A stretch of DNA of 64,000 nt, from contig CM049414.1 of NCBI GenBank assembly GCA_026929865.2, positions 21,031,001-21,095,000 on the forward strand, in the 5' to 3' direction. The notes below the pieces were generated by a model that was given only the letters and a program-made list of their open reading frames with translations, did not search any database and was not told where the DNA came from. The position numbers and the translations under genes were made by a program. Source of the DNA: Hyperoplus lanceolatus. Its lineage: Eukaryota; Chordata; Actinopteri; Uranoscopiformes; Ammodytidae. Each line of letters starts with the position of its first letter. Positions within the stretch are counted from its first letter, which is position 1. Below, piece after piece: positions 58,001 to 64,000 of this stretch.

Positions 58001-61000
58001 GGTGTCCTGAAGGAGAACTCCCCGATCAAACCTTCAGACAGTGTCTCCAGCGAACCCAGCAGATCTGAGCTTACGTTACGGGTTTCATTTGCATTTAGAA
58101 ATGCCCAGGACTGTCTCGAATCATCACCCATGATGGCATCAACTGTGAGGAGTACATTCTGCAGATGGAGAAGGATATAAATATAAAACACAAGCTCATC
58201 AGAAATTCAAAAAGTACATCTGTTTTCATAATGCACATATCGTTTGCTAAGAGGCCACAGAGGGGAATGTTTAACCTACCTTCATGACAGACTGACTGAC
58301 ATTGGTAGAAACATTTGTAATGGAGGTGAGGATGTCAACGATAGCTGATATGGTTGCAGATGAATTTGCAATCTCTTCTTTGTCTTTCTGGACAGCGATG
58401 GCTAGCTTTTCCGTGAATTCTTTCACTTCGTCTTCATCCAAATCCTGAAAGAATGAAACAATAAACAAGTTTCTTTTAGCATTAGATTGAAAACTACTGT
58501 ACCCATGACAAATGCAGCAATGCTGTTCCCTAGAAACTGTTGTAGACAACAGCCAATAACTTCTAAGCCACAATAGTGCAGGGCAGGATTGAATAATTGG
58601 CTGGTATTAAAAATGTCCTGATTCTCTTTTACACCATCTAAATCTACGTCCTTTAATATTGTGTATCTGTCATTACTAATTCAAATCCAAATGTTCAGAA
58701 AACATCGGGGGTTCTGATCTGCCTGTTATAAATGGATGTATCTAAGTTTGCGGGTGATCGGGCTGTGCAAAGGCATTAATGACAACTATATAAACATAGC
58801 ATTCTTTCCACTGATGTTCTCGTTTACTGCTACAAGTCATTTATGGTCAGCAGAGGAAGAATTATGTCTAATTGTCGTAAACATTTAGAAAAAAAATGTA
58901 TATGTTCCTTGTAGGAGGATTAAATATTGATCTAATATATATCGGACTAACAGTAACAATAACAGATGTAGCAACTTGATCTCACCCACCTAATTTCACT
59001 AGCCTCGTCATGTAAAAGCTGGAAGTCCTGGTTCAAAACTTTCAGAGTTGATAAGCTACGATTATTGAAATTATATAAATAAAACTTAAAATAGGATCAG
59101 CGAATCTGAGTATATTGCCAGCCCGTGTCAAAGTCAGAGTGACTTACTGGTGTGCCCAGATAACTTTTCAAATTAACCAACTCTTAATTTCACAGTTTTG
59201 GTGACATAGTATACCTGACTTGGTGTCAATGACTCATCTTTGCCTATACGGAATTGTGTATGTTTTAGAGATTTTTAAAAAGGCATGATTTGTTGTCCTC
59301 AGTAGATCACCTACCTGTGATACGATTAATAATTCCTTAATTCGTGTTATGATACAGGTATCCTCAACAAGTTTCCAATCTCCTGTATCCTGACACTGCG
59401 CAGTCCTGTTCCCCGATTGACCTTCATCGCATCCTATACCTGGTAGGTTTCCTTCTTTTCCAGTCCCATACTGCTCATCATCACATAGAACATCTTAACA
59501 GTTCAATATAATCAATTAGTTTTACACAAAAATATATAGCAAAAGACAGCATAGGAGCATTCTAGTCACTTTACAAATGTTGCTCTTACCGCCACGGGAA
59601 ATGTTCATTACTGTTGTCATTTGATAATCCTCCTCTTGTCCCTCTACAGCACATCGGAAACTTATTGTATTCCCGTCTGATTGGCTGCAGTCTTTTAGCT
59701 TGTAATTATGTATGATGCAGTCTGGTTGTCCCTTCTGTGGAATAGCTGTGAACATTTATAACATTGGGTAAATATGACTCCGCATTGTCAGGTTAAGGAC
59801 TTTCAAACACCACTCAATACTCACTTGATAATGCAACATTGTCTTGATACCACTTGACTTTATAGGGTGACTGCACACAACAGTTAAGTGGTACTTCTGT
59901 CTCCGTCTTTTTGCATTCAACATGAATTTTACTCTTTAGTCGCAAAATGGGAGCTTGTTTGATATTATCTTCCGTTACGTGTTTCTCCTGGAAGATATTC
60001 AGTGCACTTCCTTTTAGAGTACATTCGTAAAGTCCTGTGATTAAGAGAAGACAATATTACTGACTGCATTGGCATCACAGTTTTTCAATGGCTGTGACTT
60101 TACATTTTGATAATGATACATGGGCAGTATTGTGTGTATTTGTGTATGGCTTCCAGGGTTTACAGTACATTTAATGTAAAATGCAGTGTCAGTGAGTAAT
60201 AAGGTTTTTTTTTGTAATATGAACATGGGGGAAAATGTCAGTGCCCACAGCCAAATCAGTCATTTTACTCACTGTTCAAGCTTTTGCACAGTTCAAAATA
60301 CCAAAATATTACATATTTGATTTTATTTGAAATTATCATAAAATGTTGCACCCAGCTGTATAAACTGTAAAGTTGGGTAACTACTGTATTATTCAAATTG
60401 TATGGTGATTTTGAACTCACCAATATCAAGACGAAGGACTTTGAGTATTGTCAGAACGGACTTGTCATTGTCAGTGTTTTCTTTAATCCTTTGATTGTAT
60501 TGAATCTTCTTCTGATTAAATTTCCACTCAAAACCTGAAATTTCTCCCACATTAAGGTTTTCAGGAGGTGGGCCACACGTCAATATCATGCGTTCTTCAG
60601 TAAAAGTTACGGCTTTCGAAAGGCTGATAAGATCTGAACCTTTGAAGAAAATTAAAAAAAAAAAAGATTAGATAGCAATTCAGTCAAGATAAACAAAAAA
60701 GTAACTACTTGCTTTTTTTGAACCCACTGTTGTACGATGCAGTGACTGCAGTGACTGGGGCAATAAGATTTAATGCTTCTCTGAGCTTTTGATTTGCCTC
60801 TGTAAATTCGTCCAAAATAACTTGTGTTGTCTGAACAACAAACTCTGTAATTGTGCTTCCACTCCTGTAGGAACAAACAAAAGACAAAGTGGTGATTAAA
60901 CATGTTAAGAATTCTGCCTCCAATAATTAATGCCATAATTATAATACCTGAATGCCGTTATTGAGACGTTAATGAACCCTGTGATTCCTTTATACTGCTC

Positions 61001-63282
61001 CTCCAACTGTGGTAGAGATATGGTTAGTGATATCGACAATAGAACACAAAAAACTGATAATAATAGTTTGAGTTAGAATATTTGTTAACAATGCATTTAC
61101 CACTGGATCGATCCCTGATTGGAGGGCTTTGTATGTAGAACTTAATGGGTCATTTAATTCTTCTGAGAAAGTCAGCTCTAAAGTGACTCTCATGTCCACA
61201 TCGTATACTGTAAATATATTAAAAAAGAAAAGAAAAAAGAAAAAGATTAAACATGCAAGGTAAGCTATGGATAATCATTTAACTTATTTGTAAAGCGGTA
61301 GACAGGACGTACTCGCACGGAGAAAGATGTACAATATAACAATATACATTACAGTATAATAAAAACAGCTTTTAGCATTTATTTGAACAGTTTTTACTGT
61401 TGGTAATTTGGCATGTCAATTGGTCTAATATGTTAAGATATGAAAATGCTTTGTCCTACAGATATGATTCTCAAAAACTGACTAAGAATGAGGTAAAGTT
61501 CAAATGAAGCATTTTAAACAAACTTATTTTGGATTAGGTATGGTTTAATAATTCCTGAAAAAAAATGTATAGCTCCCTTTGGAGTCTATTTAGAAAAGCA
61601 ACTGACATGTTCCTTGACCAAATGTGGTGCCATGTTTGAAATTGAGATTTTGACCACCGGTTCAATTGGCTACAAATGGCAAAACTGGAACATGTGGTGT
61701 TTTAAAGTAACTTAAAATGTCCTTAATGTTAAGATAATTTATAATTGTTAACCCTTAACCAACTTTAAACAATTAACCTTCATTTGAACAACAAATGTAT
61801 AATTGTAAAAAATAGTTTCAAGCTCTTACTTGTTAGTGTTCCAGTTGCTGTAGAGATGGGAAGAGAACATATAAAAAATATACATGAAAAGTTAAAATGT
61901 ATATTGAACAAAAATAAAGAAAGACGGTTGCTCCATCACTTGTTATGAATACCTACTGGTAAAGACAGATGTGGAGGCTGTAGGTGTTGAATCTGATCAT
62001 GAGGTATTGCTAACAATGTAAATCAATAAATAATTCATACCCAATTCCCTTTTACGTCATTTGGCTACACACATATTTCACATGACCTTAATTCAACCAG
62101 ACACTGCACAGTTAAACAAAGAAAACACTGCAACAATTATTCACCGACTTGTAACATTTGTTGTTGGTGTTGCAGTGGTGATAACCGGTGTGGTGACAGC
62201 TGTTGAATCTGGATAAAACATGTTCCAATTATAGTAAACTGATAAATTCAAGTTTAATATCTGATAACACCATTTTAAGTTATGTATGGAGTACACATGA
62301 ATATTAGATCATTTCTGCTCGTTATAATGTAGACACAGACTTACTAGTTACTGCAGTGGTCTTTGTAGTGTTTAGATGTGTTGTAGAAATAGTTGTAGAA
62401 TCTGCAATGACCAGTTTATGATAACATGTCAGTGCTGATAATAAAAACCATATTTTTTAAACCAATACTATATCACATATAAAACTGTGGGTTTTGCTCT
62501 TATCATACTGTTCCCATATCTTGTAGCAACATAAGCTGAATGAGAAACAGTCCTGTTCCCCGATTGACCTTCATCGCATCCTATACTTGATTTGTTTCCT
62601 TTTTTTCCAGTTTCTTAACAGTTCAATATAATCAATTAGTTTCACACAAGAATATATAGCAAACAACAGCAAAGGAGCATTATAGTCACTTTACAAATGT
62701 TGCTCTTACCGCCACGGGAAATGCTCAATACTGTTGTCATTTGATAATCCTCCTCTTGTCCCTCTACAGCACATCGGAAACTTATTGTACTCCACTCTGA
62801 TTGGCTGCAGTCTTTTAGCTTGTAATTATGTATGATGCAGTCTGGTTGTCCCTTCTGTGGAATAGCTGTGAACATTTATAACATTGGGTAAATACGATTC
62901 CGCATTGTCAGGTTGAGGACTTTCAAACACCACTCAATACTCACTTGATAATGCAACATTGTCTTGATACCACTTGACTTTATATGGTGACTGCACGCAA
63001 CAGTAAAGTGGTACTTCTGTCTCCGTCTTTTTGCATTCAGCATGCATTTCTTTATGTAGTTGCACTTTGGGAGCTTGTTTGATATTATCTTCTATAACAG
63101 GTTTCTCCTGGAGCACTGAATATCTCAGTGCTGTAGAGATGGGATGAAAACATGTAAAAAATATACATGAAAAGTAAAATGTATATTGAACAGATGTAAC
63201 CACTTAAAGAAAGACGGTTGCTCCATCACTTGTTATGAATACCTACTGGTAAAGACAGATGTGGGGGCTGTAGGTGTTGAAT
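51098..63282 (-). CDS. Gene C: adhesion GPCR, ADGRF5-like, with internal exon duplications (5' end missing)
   Basis: Paralogue of gene B. One in-phase reading uses, in order: 63282-63247, 63130-62945, 62865-62710, 62401-62345, 62208-62149, 61992-61957, 61847-61830, 61207-61101, 61006-60948, 60864-60728, 60639-60421, 60034-59825, 59745-59590, 59493-59315, then optionally 56925-56886, 56413-56235, 55365-55326 and 54853-54675, then 53805-53641, 53519-52149, 52021-51980 and the tail exons. A second GAIN-A exon (58444-58280) and a truncated GPS/7TM exon (58158-57434) lie between. Signal peptide and N-terminal modules are not visible; they may lie past 64000 or be lost. The last tail junction appears frameshifted. 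The 7TM itself is intact, so the gene may still be functional. Confidence 0.75.
52149..53519 (-). CDS. Gene C: GAIN, GPS and 7TM exon, copy 1 (complete)
   Basis: 457 codons, the same length as gene B's. CVFWNFTLF, GPS CRCNHLTSFSIL (His-Leu-Thr at 52973-52965) and seven TM helices: TM1 GVGISMACLVICLIIEGYVW, TM3 HFFYLAMFFWMLVSG, TM4 GFCLGYGCPLIIAVI, ECL2 NDACWLNW, TM6 LTPLFGLTWSLGVG. It ends FFNSLQ at donor GTATTT. Very close to ADGRF5-type receptors. Confidence 0.93.
53641..53805 (-). CDS. Gene C: GAIN subdomain A exon, copy 1
   Basis: 55 codons, phase 0-0, acceptor attctttcag and donor GTAGGT. Helical and rich in Lys/Glu at the start, then SSATISAIVDILTSITNVS, as in gene B. Confidence 0.8.
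54675..54853 (-). CDS. Gene C: HRM-like exon, copy 1 (most 3')
   Basis: 179 nt, phase 1-0: LCDDEQYGTGKEGDISSKGC, NRTAQCQDTGDWKLIEDTC. It is next to GAIN-A copy 1 and so is the copy most likely used in any full receptor transcript. Confidence 0.7.
55326..55365 (-). CDS. Gene C: chimeric linker exon, copy 1
   Basis: Same structure as 56925-56886 (DSLPISTETGTPT), phase 0 to 1, created by fusion of the first bases of the GAIN-A exon with the linker region. Confidence 0.5.
56235..56413 (-). CDS. Gene C: HRM-like exon, copy 2
   Basis: 179 nt, phase 1-0, nearly identical to copy 1 at an offset of exactly 1560 bp. Acceptor and donor are intact; all Cys are kept. Confidence 0.65.
56886..56925 (-). 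CDS. Gene C: chimeric linker exon, copy 2
   Basis: The GAIN-A acceptor (attctttcag|GAT) is fused to linker-exon sequence and its donor GTAAGAG. The 40-nt exon reads DSLPISTETRTPT, phase 0 to 1. This fits exactly between an HRM-like exon (ends phase 0) and the next HRM-like exon (starts phase 1). Confidence 0.5.
57434..58158 (-). pseudogene. Gene C: truncated GPS/7TM exon, copy 2
   Basis: Nearly identical to the 5' half of 53519-52149 (about a dozen base differences by eye). It retains GAIN subdomain B, the GPS CRCNHLTSFSIL, TM1 and the first intracellular loop, then breaks at about 57433 into intron-type DNA from the repeat unit. The frame runs on for about 28 residues to a stop near 57349. 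TM2-TM7 are absent. It could be a dead copy or the end of a single-pass GAIN product. Confidence 0.75.
58280..58444 (-). CDS. Gene C: GAIN subdomain A exon, copy 2
   Basis: Identical by eye to 53805-53641 at protein level (55 codons, DLDEDEVKEF...SSATISAIVDIL). It splices in phase to the truncated GPS exon at 58158. Confidence 0.7.
59315..59493 (-). CDS. Gene C: HRM-like exon, copy 3 (most 5')
   Basis: 179 nt, phase 1-0: LCDDEQYGTGKEGN, GNRTAQCQDTGDWKL and EDTCI. It is the least similar of the three copies (PGIGCDEG instead of SSKGCNEG), so probably nearest to the ancestral position. Confidence 0.78.
59590..60639 (-). CDS. Gene C: Ig-like region, three exons
   Basis: Exon 60639-60421 (219 nt; LTCGPPPENL, FEWKFNQ, RLDIG) joins exon 60034-59825, which starts G-L-Y-E-C, completing an Ig motif, and then opens a second fold (CCVQSPYKVKWYQ). 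Exon 59745-59590 closes it (FRCAVEGQEED). All phase 1-1. Confidence 0.78.
60728..61207 (-). CDS. Gene C: SEA domain, three exons
   Basis: Exons 61207-61101 (MRVTLELTFSEELNDPLS), 61006-60948 (EEQYKGITGFINVSITAFR) and 60864-60728 (SGSTITEFVVQTTQ) show the SEA pattern with the G-F-I-N-V-S strand. Phases 1-0, 0-2 and 2-1 equal gene B's. Confidence 0.8.
61495..61830. repeat. Parental copy of the intron segment found in the 1560-bp units
   Basis: From caaatgaagcattttaaaca (61501) to the linker exon the text matches 55004-55326 and 56564-56886 with few differences. Confidence 0.8.
61830..62401 (-). CDS. Gene C: four Thr-rich linker exons
   Basis: Exons 62401-62345 (STTISTTHLNTTKTTAVT), 62208-62149 (STAVTTPVITTATPTT), 61992-61957 and 61847-61830 (TGTLT) are all phase 1-1 and Thr/Ser/Pro-rich. 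They correspond in place to gene B's mucin exon, but the stalk is split over several tiny exons. Any of them can be skipped without changing frame. Confidence 0.6.
62710..62865 (-). CDS. Gene C: second Ig-type exon, outer copy
   Basis: 156 nt, phase 1-1, nearly identical to 59745-59590: IPQKGQPDCIIHNYKLKDCS, FRCAVEGQEED. Offset between copies is 3120 bp. Confidence 0.65.
62945..63130 (-). CDS. Gene C: chimeric Ig exon with a linker-exon acceptor
   Basis: The acceptor (catctctacag) and its upstream text are those of the 18-nt linker exon at 61847, but the exon body (QEKPVIEDNIKQAP, CCVQSPYKVKWYQDN) is that of the Ig exon 60034-59825. It is 186 nt with phase 1-1, so it splices in frame. The first part of the Ig exon, with its Y-E-C, is lost, so the fold is probably incomplete. 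Confidence 0.6.
63247..63282 (-). CDS. Gene C: Thr/Ser linker exon, outer copy
   Basis: A 36-nt phase 1-1 exon nearly identical to 61992-61957 (STPTASTSVFT in the inner copy; Pro replaces Ser here). Both have acceptor catgatcag and donor GTAGGT. It belongs to the block duplicated about 1.28 kb apart. Confidence 0.5.
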
Positions 63283-63416
63283 CTGATCATGAGGTATTGC
63301 TAACAATGTAAATCAATACATAATTCATACCCAATTCCCTTTTACATTATTTGGCTACACACATTTTTCACATGACCTAAATTAAACCAGAAACTGCACA
63401 GTTAAACAAAAGACTA

Positions 63417-63735
63417 TATCAATGTCCACTGGAGAAAAACAGGAGAAAAGTCACTTACAGAACTCTAAAACCATCACTATTCACAAAACGTTTCACTATG
63501 TTGTAGGGGGTGTGTTGATACAATATATGTGATGGCCTTGAGGACATGAGGTGGAAGAGTTGTAATTACTGATCATCACACTTTTAACCTTAGCTTGAAT
63601 TCAGAGTTTACACTGTGAATGTAAGTTGTGTGAGCCCAGAGGTAAACAGGTATATTTTCCAAACCGTTGAAATAGTTGTATATCGAAAAGCTATGCAATT
63701 TGTCTAGATTTCAGAGGGCCAGTGACAATCTTCAG
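63417..63735. repeat. Relic homologous to gene B 42197-42520
   Basis: gactatatcaatgtccactg is the start of gene B's SEA-like exon 42216 on the minus strand (VDIDIV). The intron text that follows matches too (gaggaaatgaggtggaagag in B, gaggacatgaggtggaagag in C) up to a CA tract in both. The SEA-like exon is cut after its first about 20 bases. Confidence 0.75.
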
Positions 63736-63998
<263 letters not shown>

Positions 63999-64000
63999 GG

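Noticed and set aside
53641..59493. Two separate receptor genes instead of one gene with internal duplications
   Set aside because: The second GPS/7TM copy lacks TM2-TM7 and there is no signal peptide or N-terminal exon between the copies, so a single rearranged locus is simpler.

Overview
The window reads as teleost fish genomic DNA. Coding sequence is split into many short exons with GT-AG borders. Long (CA)n tracts are frequent, and there are tRNA-derived SINEs, Tc1/mariner, hAT-like and Harbinger-like DNA transposons and one DIRS-type retrotransposon. No prokaryotic features are visible. Exon borders below were set by eye from splice consensus plus reading-frame phase; none is backed by transcript data.

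Three adhesion G-protein-coupled receptor genes of the ADGRF type lie head to tail on the minus strand. Gene A (13906 to 2002) is complete: 15 exons and about 991 codons, with signal peptide, Cys-rich segment, SEA-like and Ig-like modules, an HRM-like cysteine module, GAIN/GPS and 7TM. Its 7TM looks ADGRF3-like. Gene B (44424 to 23184) is complete: 23 exons and about 1368 codons, ADGRF5(GPR116)-like. It carries a furin-type site, a duplicated SEA-like/Cys-rich module, a Met-Thr-Pro mucin exon, SEA, Ig, HRM-like, GAIN/GPS, 7TM and a Ser-rich tail. Gene C (beyond 63282 to 51098) is a third, ADGRF5-like paralogue of B, and its 5' end is outside the window or lost. On the plus strand, bases 51-201 hold the last exon of an unrelated single-pass membrane protein that converges on gene A.

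The most unusual region is inside gene C (53.6-63.3 kb). Unequal exchange has built near-identical 1560-bp tandem units. They leave three copies of the HRM-like exon, two of the first GAIN exon, a second GPS/7TM exon cut just after TM1, and new chimeric exons whose splice phases still match. Read literally, the locus can encode a receptor with three HRM-like modules and also a GAIN-GPS-single-TM product. At 63.1 kb another chimeric exon joins a mucin-linker acceptor to an Ig exon body in frame.

Mobile elements by position: tRNA-SINE (0.9 kb), a Tc1 element with two 3' halves (2.3-3.9 kb), MITEs at 7.3 and 11.3 kb, a 1007-bp Harbinger-like element with TTA duplication (14.6 kb), further Tc1 fragments and SINEs (16.8-21.8 kb), a 1.54-kb hAT-like element with a perfect 8-bp duplication (24.3 kb), small MITEs in gene B introns, and a 5.8-kb decayed DIRS retrotransposon (34.35-40.15 kb) inserted in an older MITE inside a gene B intron. 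The DIRS copy keeps the inverted ends, the internal complementary region and a recognisable tyrosine recombinase.

The receptors would act at the cell surface: autoproteolysis at the GPS (His-Leu-Thr) leaves an extracellular fragment bound to a 7TM fragment whose new N-terminus serves as tethered agonist. The tandem layout and shared exon phases point to local gene duplication followed by exon shuffling between phase-1 introns.
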